A stretch of DNA of 64,000 bases from Phallus indusiatus (taxonomy: Eukaryota; Basidiomycota; Agaricomycetes; Phallales; Phallaceae): the NCBI GenBank assembly GCA_027605045.1, contig JAQFWX010000027.1:592903-656902 (forward strand). Direction: 5' to 3'. Shown here in pieces: positions 46,792 to 57,358 of the stretch (within the stretch, counting starts at the first letter, position 1; each line of letters starts with the position of its first letter). Below the pieces are notes generated by a model that saw only the letters and a list, made by a program, of their open reading frames with translations, made no database searches and was not told the DNA's origin. Both the position numbers and the translations under genes were made by a program.

Positions 46792-47059
46792 CTCGGAAGC
46801 AAAGGCTCAATTTTCCCACCTAGTACCTTCAGTCCCAAAAAGCTCATAAAGTCAGAGAACCCGGTTTTTTTCAGATCACCCAAATATCATGATTTTTTGT
46901 ATTCAAAAAATCGAAATACATCTTAGAAACATTTTCTACTAATATACTCCTAATTTACAATCAGCAGTTCAGCCAGGAAAACCCGGTCTTTCGACCCTAT
47001 TTTTTGAGCATCCGACGCGCGACTTGTCGGAGTGCAAACTAGTCTGCAAACGGCTGTAA
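46719..47059 (-). repeat. Right arm of the inverted repeat
   Basis: Reverse complement of the left arm. Differences cluster at the inner end (TTGGT versus TCGAT upstream of the B box, and around the T-arm). Confidence 0.93.
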
Positions 47060-47553
47060 TAAGCCAGTGTTTCATGGTTCTTGCAATATTACCGCAATAT
47101 CGACGTTAACAACCAATGGGATTCTCCGAACTGACCTGAATGCGTCCCTGCAACGTTGGTCCTCATCATAATCTAGAACAGGGGGGGAATATAAAAATGT
47201 ACATGGCAACTTCGCCTGTTCTTTCCCATACGAAGCAAATTTTGGAGGAATGAAATAGGTGGGCATTGTACATAAAGGGTTTGTGAAAACGGATACAAAT
47301 CCGTAATCACTGCTCAAACCTTTTTAGATCAGTTTTAATTACTGATCTTGACTTTTTATAGTCGGAAGATAAATGCGACCCTAGTGGGAACAGATGCTAT
47401 AATTGCATCAAAATAAGCGGCATATGTCCCCCGCACGGTCTCACCTATAAACCAAACTTTGAGGTCGACCTTTGACTTCTCCGGTTTGGCAAAGGACTAT
47501 TACTCACAAAATACCTTCAGAAGTTTGGCTCACAAACGTCCCTCCTTGTCTCC
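47060..47553. other. Promoter region of the OPT gene next to the inverted repeat
   Basis: About 0.5 kb between the element and the OPT start codon. A minus-strand frame of 81 codons (47072-47317) has no recognisable similarity. No TATA box stands out. Confidence 0.5.
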
Positions 47554-50500
47554 ATGTGGGAAAATACGTCAACAGATCGGTCGGAGTCGTTTTCTGAAAC
47601 ATACAAGCTAGATAGTATACATGAAACCTATCAGGATGAATCAACGATTCAGGTAAGGACTTGTCTCCTCCGCCCTGCGACTGGAAGCTATGTCTCAATA
47701 GTAATCATTGTGCTTTTTTTTTTTTCAGGAACTAGCTGGTGCATTCTTCGATGATCCTAATTTAGACAGAGACCACCTGGTGTATGAAGACGATAGGTTA
47801 GACTCTCCCCCCAAAAAAAGTTCTCCAGGGCTTATCAGTTCTCGAATTTAATTGTAGCCCCTATCCCGAGGTCCGCAGCGCAGTCGCCAACACAGACGAT
47901 CTGGACATGTAAATTCTCAGAACATACAACTAATATCATCTATTTACTTTGTTTTCAGGCCCTGTGGAACTTTGCGTGCATGGATAATAGGCCTAATCGC
48001 TGCTATTATCATTCCCTGTAAGGATTGTGTGTCAATAGAACCTACAATAGATTCATCATGTCGCTTTTTCTCTTCTAGCTCTTAATCAATTCTTTTTCTT
48101 CCGTTTTCCTGCGGTCTCTTTCGGAAACTTGTGTACCCAGCTACTGGCCTATCCTATCGGTGTTCTTGTAGCTCGCGTTTCTCCTAACGTCAGAATAATG
48201 GGAATGGATCTCAATCCGGGACCTTTCTCAATAAAAGAACATGTGTACGAGTCTCATACCTCAGGCTATCATAAGATGAAGCAACATGTAACCGGGTTTT
48301 TGCAGGCTCATTACCATGATGGCTACAGTATCATCTCAAAGTGCATACGCCACAGATATCATAGCTGTTCAACGTACGCTCTATCACCAGGAATTTGGTT
48401 TCTCGTGTAAGTATATATTATACTTCCCCAAGGCCCCTTCGACCGTTTTAATAAATAGATCAATGGCTTATGGTAATATCTACGCAATTGATGGGATATT
48501 CGCTCGGTGGAATCTGTAGACGATTTTTGGTTTCTCCACCTTCAATGAGTTGTTCACTTTTCAAGCTGCTGTCGGCGCCCTCAGTGTCTAATTCATACAT
48601 GTACACACAGTTTGGCCAGCCAACTTGGTTTTTTGCGCTCTTTTCAACACACTTCATTTTCAAGAGGTGAAAAGCACTATCCCCTGTTTCCTCCCGTCAT
48701 AACATATTATGTTATTTTTCTGGTAGTACGCCGGAATAGGCTTGCGGGCAGGCATCAGTCGCCAGCGTTTCTTCTTATATGCCTTCTTCGGGAGTTTCTT
48801 TTGGTGTATGCTCGTATTTAATTCTCACCTGACGTTCCTCTGATAATTTTTTCTAATGCAGACTTTATCCCTGGTTATCTCTTCGAAGCACTCTCCCTTT
48901 TCAGCTGGGTTTGTTGGATTGCCCCAAACAATCGAGTTGTCAACCAACTCTTCGGCTACGAAACGGGGCTTGGAATGAGGTCAGTAAATATGAAACGAAG
49001 GGGTCTATTTAGCTGAAATGGCGTATTTCCTCATAGCATTATTACTTTTGAGTACGTTTAAAGTTTTCTTATCATTCTGTGCGTGAATGTATTTTCTATA
49101 GCTGGGCACAAATTTCGTACATCGGCTCTCCCCTTGCTTCCCCCTGGTGGGCAGAAGGTACTGAGTCTCTTATTTCTGCATCCCAATACTAATGTCTATC
49201 AATTCTCAGCCAATATATTCGGTGGTTTTGTCTGCTTCTATTGGATCCTTTGCCCCATCCTTTACTACAGCAACGCATTCTACACAGGCTATCTCCCTCT
49301 TTTAGCGAACGAATCCTTCGACAATAAAGGAAACGAATACAACGTTACCGCAATTCTGAACGACGACCTAACTTTCAACATCGATAAATATCGCGCATAC
49401 TCCCCGTTGTTTCTTTCTATCACATTTGCTCTCAGTTATGGTTTAAGCTTTGCTAGCATCACAGCTACCATTGTTCATGCTTTTCTGTACTTCAGAAAGC
49501 AAATCTGGATTCAAGCCCGTCGTAGTTTGCATGAGCAGCCGGATATTCATGCGCGGTTGATGTCGCGTTATGAACAAGTTCCTAATTGGTGAGTTAGTTA
49601 GCTCTGTCATTGTGCGTTATATATACGAGTGTAATTGCAGGTGGTACCTCATAATATTTTTGACCATGTTTGTATTCGGAATTTTATCAATCGGTATGTG
49701 TTTATTTTTCTTGCGACTTCTTTGTGAATGATAACCGGCGATTAACTCCAAGAACTGTGGCCGACTAAGATGGTGAGTTTACGCACATTCTCAATCATCT
49801 AGGTATTGTGATCGCTAACTTCGACGCATGTAGCCGGTTTGGGCATTTGTTCTTGCACTGCTTATCGGTATAAACTGTATTCTACAAGTGAACGTCAATA
49901 TATGCTGATCGGTATCGTCATTATAGCCTTCATATATTCCATCCCAATTGGTATGATCCAAGCCATCACAAACCAACAGGTCGGCCTCAAGTGCGTAGAT
50001 GGTTCATTTTTTTCGGCTCATTATCTTGAATGCAAACACAGCGTTATTACCGAACTCATCATCGGATACGCTCTTCCTGGCCGTCCTATTGGTGAGTACC
50101 CAAAGAGCTACGTTTATGCTTATGAGATTCATAGCATTCCCCAGCTATGATGATGTTCAAAACATGGGGATATATCACCATGATCCAATGCTTGCAATTT
50201 ACCTCAGACTTCAAACTCGGGCATTACATGAAAATCCCTCCACGTTCTATGTTCATGTGTCAGGTAATCCTTATAGCTATATTCTCCTTTGTCTGCAGAG
50301 TAAATCCTAGCTGTATGCAGATAGTCGCTACCGTTATCGCCTCAACGGCCCAACTGGGTGTGCAGGCTTGGATGTTTAATCACATTGAGGATATCTGCTC
50401 ATTCAAGCAAAAAGACGGGTACCATTCCCTCGTGCGAATTAATAGTTTAGAAGAATGACTAGTTTCATTTAGCTTTATCTGTCCTTCTACGCATACATTC

Positions 50501-51412
50501 GGGACCTCCTCCATTATCTGGGGTGTTATTGGACCTGAATTACAATTCTCAAAAGGCACTCTTTTCTACCGTACGCAATTCAACCATTGCCTATTCGCTG
50601 TTATCATAACTAAGCTCGAAATTGTCTTGCAGCCCTCACTTTTTTTTTCCTTGTTGGTGCCATCGCACCTATCATCCCGTTCATGATTACCCGGAGATAT
50701 CCTAATTCAATAGTGAAATACATCAAGTGAGCATCAGGGTTTAATTTCTCTCTCTCAAAAACTCATTATAAATAGTTTCCCCGCTATATTCAATGGGACA
50801 AGTAGTGCTATTCCTCCCGCTACCGCCGTCAACTTTGTCCCATGGGCGATAGTGGGATTCATGTATGTATCTAAATGACGTTGTTGGTTGATATTTTAAA
50901 ACTCAAATTTCCCTAGATTCCAATATATCATTCGAAGACGGCATTTCACTTGGTGGACGAAATATAATTGTAAGTCGGCATACTATGCATATTAATCCGT
51001 GGTATGTATATCTGTCTGATTGAATTTCATTCCTAGATGTCCTTTCTGCTGGGTTGGATAGCGGCGTTTCTGTCGCTGTTGTAGTTATTTTCTTTTGGTG
51101 AATTCTATAAAAGACTGCATAAATCGGCAAAATTGATCTAACTTTGAGCGATAGTTTGCAATTCCCGAAAAACGGTACCATTGGCAGAGATACCATTGCA
51201 AAATGGTGGGGAAACAAGTACGTATCACACAGTAGATATACATTTTTTTGATGTTAATTTTTATTCAGTGTATTTGTAAACAACGCGGATGGGCAAGGTC
51301 TTCCTCATCTAGATATCGACCCGGCGATCGGTCACTTCGGGTATGTAGAACGATATTGCACTTTTTCAAGAAACAGCATTCTTAGCCAACTTGCAGACCA
51401 GAAACTTGGTGA
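47554..51412 (+). CDS. OPT-family oligopeptide transporter
   Basis: Proton-coupled plasma-membrane importer of small peptides (tetra/pentapeptide or glutathione-type), fungal OPT family. It begins [20 protein letters not shown] at 47554. Spliced exons show [54 protein letters not shown], the OPT signature [94 protein letters not shown], and a C-terminus HFGPETW ending at TGA 51410-51412. Over fifteen introns and about 14 predicted membrane helices. The frame is unbroken after splicing, so the gene appears functional. It converges on the MFS gene only 70 bp away. Confidence 0.92.
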
Positions 51413-51483
51413 TTTATTCTGTACTTCATTAATTACTGGGAAACTAAAGAAATGGGATAATATACAAATTTGAAAGATCAAAA

Positions 51484-54004
51484 TCATTCCTTGGTATCAA
51501 GGTCCTCAAAAATCATTGATACTTGCAATTTTGCTTTCTCTCGGCGCTCAAGATACCAAACTGAAAACGTCACCAAAAGTGTACCGATACACGCTCCAAT
51601 CATGGCATATAATCCTTTTCGGAAACCCGGCGCGTCTGTAGCCGGGTAAAAAACGATAGACCACCAGGCGTTTATAACATTGTTCCACATGCTGAATCAA
51701 AAAGGTCGTCAAAATCGTGTGTTTCGGGTAATAATATCAAAGGCACACTCGTGTCTTGGTATTCCGTCGACGCCCGGAAAATACCGATTCGGAGTGACGC
51801 TCAAAGAACGAAAAAGATAAAGAACTCAGGAAACGGAACAAAACTCACTTCATACTAGCAAGAACAACGCCTCTTTCCAGATCATCATCCGCACAGATCT
51901 GGTTAGCCCATGCAAATGTCGCAGCCTGTCCAGCATAACTTGCTCCACTGATATACCAGCCAAAGAACTTGAGGCCGACTGGTCTCGAGACAGGTGGTAC
52001 AAGCAGAATTATGGAAGACACAATGCAACATATTGAGAAAAATACCAGAACAGGCCATCGGGCACGACTGCGTGTTGCATCTGTTAGGGTTGTGCAGACC
52101 AAGGTACATGCAATGCCAACAGCCGTGAGACCAGTTGGATAGTTGTCTTATTTGTAGGGGAAAAAAATGAGGGTAAGCAAAGAACTAATTTCCTGTGTGA
52201 ACTTGTCCTACCAGTTTGTTCAACAGTGTAACCACCTATAGCTGCGAGCCATTGTCCCATAAGATTATTAGACCCAAAACTTTCCGTTTCACCCGAGATA
52301 GCAAACTAATTGGAAACGATGTTTCAGAAATGCTATTTTCCGGGCCTCCGTGCACAAAACTGACCAAAAGACTACACCCATACCACCTCCACCGGCTAAG
52401 AATTTTTCTGAACGAAGACCACGTCCAGGTATTTGTCCTTCTTGACCCAGCGTCAATTCGTTCATTAGCAAGCACGACTTCCTGTAGTAAAAAATGCACA
52501 TCAATAAAGTAACCCTCGAAACCCATGTACAGTTTCGTTGGCATGGCCCAGTCACTTACCTCCGGAGATAGATAGAACGCCTTCGTCGTAGCTGGTACAT
52601 CCGGAAACACGAGAAAGCCATACAACGCAATAGGAAACGTTATAACCGAATCAATTATAAACAGCCACCTAGATACATGGGCATCTCGTTAAGTCCACCC
52701 AGTCATTCATTAACCATCCTGTCATTTCATAAAACTTACCGCCAGCCACTTTTTCCGCCAATACCATTCAGATTTCTATGCGCAATGAACATCGTTTGTC
52801 ACATTTCGCCTGCAATATGCTGCATTTCAAACTCACTTATAAACCGCAGCTTGCAAAACTCCAGAAAACCTACGAAAAAGAAGCACATCATAATATAATA
52901 TGAGCGGAAATGAAACACGCGTTAGAGGAAGAGAAGCGGCCGTACAGTGTTCCAATCAGACCCGAACTTGTGAAAATTCCAGACCGCTTTCCAAGTTCAC
53001 CAGGCTTATACCATCTACACGATCGCGAGAGAAAAAATAAGTTGATTAATTAATTTGAATGAAGACAAATGATTCCGAAATATAGATGTAACGTACGATC
53101 CTAGAATGTAATGTGTCCCCACAAATGTCGAACTTTCCGCTAGACCTTGTAAGAAGCGGATCCCATAAACCTGTGGAATGGAAACGAAAGAGTAAAATAT
53201 CCAATTGAGTTCTGAACTCTAAACCTTATAGTAAAAGCAGCCGCACCTGTTGAACGTTTTTTACAACACTTGTACTAAGAAGGAAGTTCTAAACCACGTG
53301 AAACCAAGTAATGGCGTGTTTGTCATACCAAATCGTTAACGTCCCCCACACAAGCTGCATAGTTGGCAACCATATTCTTGGCGAGACTTTTTGTATGATT
53401 AAATTATCTTCAAGGGTTCTGTTAGTATAATGTTGGGTTGTGGCAACAGGTAGAACATACTGGGTATCATTCCAACTATATACCCACAAGTGAATATTGT
53501 ATTGATTTTATTGAAATCGGTTCCCTGCATCTGATATATCAAATTGAATGTGGTTCTAGGTTGGCAGCTGGAATGAATAAAGACAACCAAAAAGGACATA
53601 CATTCAACTCTTGTTTCATTCCGGAGACATAAGCATTATTGATGTTGGAACGATCTAAATCTGAAAAGAAAAGAAAAACGCTAAGAATGAAGATTCCGTT
53701 TCAGGTAAAAGCTCACAATTTGTAAAATACTAGAAGAACACAGGAGATTAACATCGTCTCAGCCGTTCTCCCGTCGGAGAACAAACTAAGCTAATCATTT
53801 ACTCACCATAAGACAGCAATACGATAGAATGAACCAATCTATTTTCAAAAGCAGGCGTTGTTCCAATTTTGATTTAGGTTTTTCTCCAAGCAGAATCGTC
53901 GATACTCGTTGTATGACCGTCTTTCGTGGTCGACTAGTAGGGTTTGCACCATGACTAGCCTTACTATCGGACGCCGCTATCATGCTAACTGTTGAGTCTC
54001 CCAT
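51484..54004 (-). CDS. MFS permease, Dal5/pantothenate (anion:cation symporter) family
   Basis: Major facilitator superfamily transporter of the allantoate/pantothenate/vitamin H group. It starts MGDSTVSMIAASDSK at 54002-54004. It continues KSKLEQRLLLKIDWFILSYC, DLDRSNINNAYVSGM, GTDFNKINTIFTCGYIVGMI, PRIWLPTMQLVWGTLT (all typical of this group) and, after several short exons, GWYISGASYAGQAATFAWAN, and the last membrane segment GLYAMIGACIGTLLVTF. It ends FEDLDTKE at 51484. About ten introns, 12 helices expected. The open frame extends upstream of the chosen ATG without another ATG. Substrate cannot be told; nicotinate, pantothenate, biotin-precursor and allantoate carriers share these motifs. 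Confidence 0.88.
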
Positions 54005-55369
54005 ATAGCGATGTTGCACTGTTCGAGTGAAGAGGAATTCAGAGACCAGCAGCCGCAAAAGCTGAAGAAGCTCAAGTCGTCGCAAGTCGCCGATAAGCCT
54101 GTCAAGTTATATTAAAAAATCGGCGTTTCGCTGGCGTCGTATAATGTGATTCATCCAAATACTAATTCGTCATGGGATATATCACGACTCCGAAGCTCCG
54201 AACCATTCAAGAACTCGGCCCTGAAAGAAAAGGTGGTGCCATTGGCAAATGGATGCAGGAGAACTCAAGAAGCCGTGACGGTAACACCAAACGGCATCAA
54301 AATCACGTGATTCCCTGATTCTTTATCTTATCGTCGACTCAGAACCGCCCATTATGCGCCCAGCTTTGTCAAGTATAATAACCAACGATGATGATGCTGA
54401 ATCATTCTTCGCGACTTTTGATGGAAATGATTTTAATTATCAAGCTGGGAATCCTGGAATTTTCTGGGACGATTGCTTTGAAGCCGGGAAGGCTCTCAGA
54501 AGAGCGCGGCATCGAAGTAATCTGGGACGTATCTCAAAATACTGGTTTCGTTTGAGTTTGATGGTATAGCGGCACGGACATTTGCATTAGGCTACTAGTA
54601 GTACTTGGACACGAATTGTTGGTTTCTGATATCAGGTCAACTCTTAGGCTTAAACACCATGCATTTAGTTCTTCGAAGACAGAATTCGGAATGCGACCGC
54701 CAAGTAAATCTTTCAAAAGCTTAAATGTCACCCTAATTGCTAATTATCACTGAGGTTGTGTTTATATCCCTAAAATCCATCACGATATTGACAGCATCAA
54801 AGCCAAACCCGCGTCGCCTGCGCAATCATATGCAAACAAAGTGCAGGACTGCTAATGATGAGTAAAGTATGAAAACAGGATAATAAGCTTTCACTTGAGA
54901 CTGAGGAAAGAAAAAAAGTAATGTAGTGGACAGGCCCATCGATAGTATTCACCGGATCGCAGCTCGAGGTGGCACATACTGTATATATGCTACTCAGGTC
55001 GCATTCATGGTGGTATTCTGCCGGGCCTACCAATTGGATACTCAAGCAGCTAAGCAACTACTGGCGATATCCATGTAGCTTATCCAGTGTATCGCCGTCT
55101 AAGAAGGATAAAGTTTATGGGGTAATGAATCGGCATCGTTGTAGATGTGCATAAAAGACTTTCTTTCTTTCTTTCTTTACTTAGGACTGGCGACACGAAC
55201 CTATCTCCATTCGTGTATATTGGAGTTACTGATGTTATATACATAGTTTAGCATATCATCCTCCTTGTGAAGATCCATCTCTGACAGAGTATTGGCATGC
55301 AGGTGCTGAAGGAAGAGTTTATCAATGCACCAGTTACTGTTCACTGCACTGCAGCTGCCCCTGAATATT
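54005..55369. other. 1.4-kb spacer without a gene
   Basis: It contains the MFS promoter and the 3' flank of the secreted-protein gene. A 72-codon plus-strand frame at 54354-54569 is open but unsupported. A (CTTT)5 tract is at 55159-55178. Confidence 0.5.
55159..55178 (+). repeat. (CTTT)5 microsatellite
   Basis: Five perfect CTTT units in a non-coding spacer. Confidence 0.9.
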
Positions 55370-55922
55370 TTAAACCACATTGACTACCACCTGCATCAAA
55401 TTTGTACCCGGAATATGTGAATTAAGGGTGGGCTAAACATCAATCATAAATGCATATAAACACCAAAAAAAAGATGCAATAGTGAAAAGAAACACGTACT
55501 CCTCCAACAAAGAACTCGACTACACTAATTTCCACCTGACCAAGAGTATTAAGAACGACACTGGTGTTTAGGAAGAGGCCTGTACTCGTTGCTGCGAAAA
55601 CTGGCGAGCTAATATCCGCCAACTCTGGTCCCACGTCTCCACTAGAAGAGCTGGAAGGGAGAGCCTGCTGGCCAATATAGTAATTTAGGGGTTGGTGATT
55701 GACATTGGGTTGAACTTTTGATTCAAAAGATCAGATTACCCGTTATAAGAGGAGGGTCCATGTCACTGAAGAAAACTCACTTGTTGCTTGAAGGGAAATA
55801 GTGAACGGGACTCCTGCAGTAACAGTTGAAAGTGATGTGGGAGCCACTAAGTTGACGACGTTTGTCGCGGATGCAGCAGCAGCTAAAACAGCAAGAGGCG
55901 CAAATATTGCGGAGAATTTCAT
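55370..55922 (-). CDS. Small secreted protein, 139 residues
   Basis: Exons 55922-55781, 55714-55500 and 55432-55370 join cleanly (phase 1, then phase 0). The protein has a clear signal peptide (MKFSAIFAPLAVLAAAASA, cleavage near residue 19-20), then NVVNLVAPTSLSTVTAGVPF, a beta-rich middle (LNYYIGQQALPSSSSS; FLNTSVVLNTLGQVEISVVE) and the C-terminus GTNLMQVVVNVV before TAA at 55370-55372. It has no cysteine in the mature part. It resembles widespread, uncharacterised secreted beta-sandwich-like proteins of mushrooms; function is unknown. A TATA-like TATTTAAG lies 77 bp upstream of the ATG, on the same strand. Confidence 0.78.
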
Positions 55923-56259
55923 GATAGTATTTGAGGTTTGAGAATAAGAGAGAGATCGTGCACCGACTCTGGTATTCAAGGATTATGTTGGACAGTTTCT
56001 TAAATACTCTTTGTCCAAGCCTTCCATCAATGCCGGAATATATATTTACATGCCGATCTGACTGCAGCTGATCAATTCTAGTTTTGACCTTCATTAGTGC
56101 ACCTCGTGAAAAAAAAAGAAGACGAACGAACCGTGGAGCGAGAATCCCTTGGCACTGGCAGTTCCTTGATGGTAACTCGTATTCTTGCAATGTCTGGTTT
56201 TGTATTTTTATTACTCCGGTGGTTGTCATACCAGATGCCAGTACTCTAGGAGCATGTTC

Positions 56260-56620
56260 AACCCACGATTGTCAACTTTACACGAAACACAGTGTGAAAG
56301 ACTCTTCTTGTTGCGAGAAAACGCCATACGAGTTGCATCATCATGTGAGTAAATGTGCCTAGGTCTATGCTTGCGCTGTTTGCCGTTTTGACAAGTTTTC
56401 TCCACATGTCAGAAACATGCTGGCTCCGTTCAACCAAGAGTGTCCGTTTACAAAGGCAGGTACGTTGTTCTTCAAAAATCTACGTATTGTTTTTGCGTCG
56501 GCTGGGGAGAAAAGGAAGCAACAAAAATCTTCCTTTATTCGACTCCAAAGCACAATCCGTGCCTTGCTTGCAGTAAATGTTTCGTTCTGCACGTCAGGAG
56601 TATCAGGAGTAGTTTAAGAA
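56260..56620 (+). pseudogene. Possible decayed Cys/His-rich (zinc-finger-like) exon
   Basis: One plus-strand frame reads a Cys-Cys...His-His-His...Cys segment (CCEKTPYELHHHVSKCA), then an in-frame TAG, then CAVCRFDKFSPHVRNM and NQECPFTKA followed by a GTACGT donor-like site. After a possible intron, another frame gives NPCLACSKCFVLH. The spacing recalls zinc-binding fingers, but the in-frame stop and lack of a start argue against an intact gene. It may be a relic or coincidence. Confidence 0.2.
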
Positions 56621-56932
56621 ATGAAGAGCGATATAAATCGAATACGTCTTCGGAGATGGTGTCGAATTCCGTCGAAGGTGAAAGTTCATTGGAAACAATG
56701 TGAGTCATGAAAACTAGATTGGCAATGTGTCGCAACTCGCAGCCTTCCTTACGAAATAGGCCGGGCCTTTCAAGTCCCGAATAATGTTTCGGAATTTAAA
56801 GCCATCACTGATCCTAATATGAGACTTTGAGGACTAACAGGCCCTGATGTTATTAGCGTAGCCATTTCGGACTCGACGATCATGACCTACCAAAAACTCG
56901 AAGTCGGTGGCATAGCATTGCGAATTCTGGAA

Positions 56933-56957
56933 TGAGCCTGAGCCTGAGCCTGAGCCT
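56933..56957 (+). repeat. TGAGCC hexamer tandem repeat (4 copies)
   Basis: Four perfect TGAGCC units in non-coding sequence. Confidence 0.9.
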
Positions 56958-57358
56958 GGTACACCAAGTACGCATCACTTCTCACTTTGCTCTTCATCTT
57001 GAGATGCAATAAGAGTTATCAACGGGATTTTTCCGTAGAACATGTCGTCGTCTGCAGGATGCGCACATAAGAAGCTTAAAGGTTCGGAATGCAAGAAGCT
57101 CTTGGCCCCAGTTACGCGACGCGGAATTTAGTAAGCGCTCTAAGTAGTATACATACGACGAATACGACGCATGAGCCCGAAATAAAACAAAAACATAAGA
57201 TACTGTAAAGTCTAGGGGGTATGAGTGGTGCATATGCAAGAAGGAGAAAAAAAGATAATGAAATAAATGGTTGAATGTCGGATATAAATTAGTGTCAAGT
57301 GTCTCAGACTGAAGCTGAAAGCTGAAAAAGAAAAGAAAGAGAGATGTAAAACGCATTT

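Larger units (their letters stand above)
46194..47059. mobile_element. 866-bp inverted-repeat (foldback/MITE-like) element with internal tRNA-like units
   Basis: Two arms, 46194-46533 and 46719-47059, are reverse complements over about 340 bp, with one mismatch in the outer 300 bp (near 46245) and a handful at the inner ends. A 185-bp AT-rich loop separates them. The outer ends read TTACAGCCGTTTGCAGACTA and its complement, and the element is flanked by TA on both sides (46192-46193 and 47060-47061), compatible with TA target duplication. It has no coding capacity, so it would be non-autonomous. Near the inner end of each arm is a tRNA-like Pol III promoter followed by a T run. The superfamily is unknown: TA flanks suggest Tc1/mariner-type mobilisation, but a pair of inverted SINE-like units is an alternative. 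It lies 0.5 kb upstream of the OPT transporter gene. Confidence 0.85.
55923..57358. other. 1.4-kb spacer with possible Cys/His-rich coding remnant
   Basis: It holds the promoter of the secreted-protein gene (TATTTAAG on the minus strand at 55999-56006) and the 3' flank of the WS/DGAT gene. On the plus strand, 56260-56620 contains Cys/His-rich segments listed separately. A TGAGCC hexamer repeat lies at 56933-56957. Confidence 0.5.

Noticed and set aside
47554..54004. Transposon-disrupted transporter gene pair
   Set aside because: After removing short GT-AG introns both the OPT and MFS frames are continuous with all expected motifs, so there is no sign of disruption.
53999..54085. Longer N-terminus for the MFS permease
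   Set aside because: The extra frame begins at TTG and has no ATG; the first ATG is at 54002-54004.
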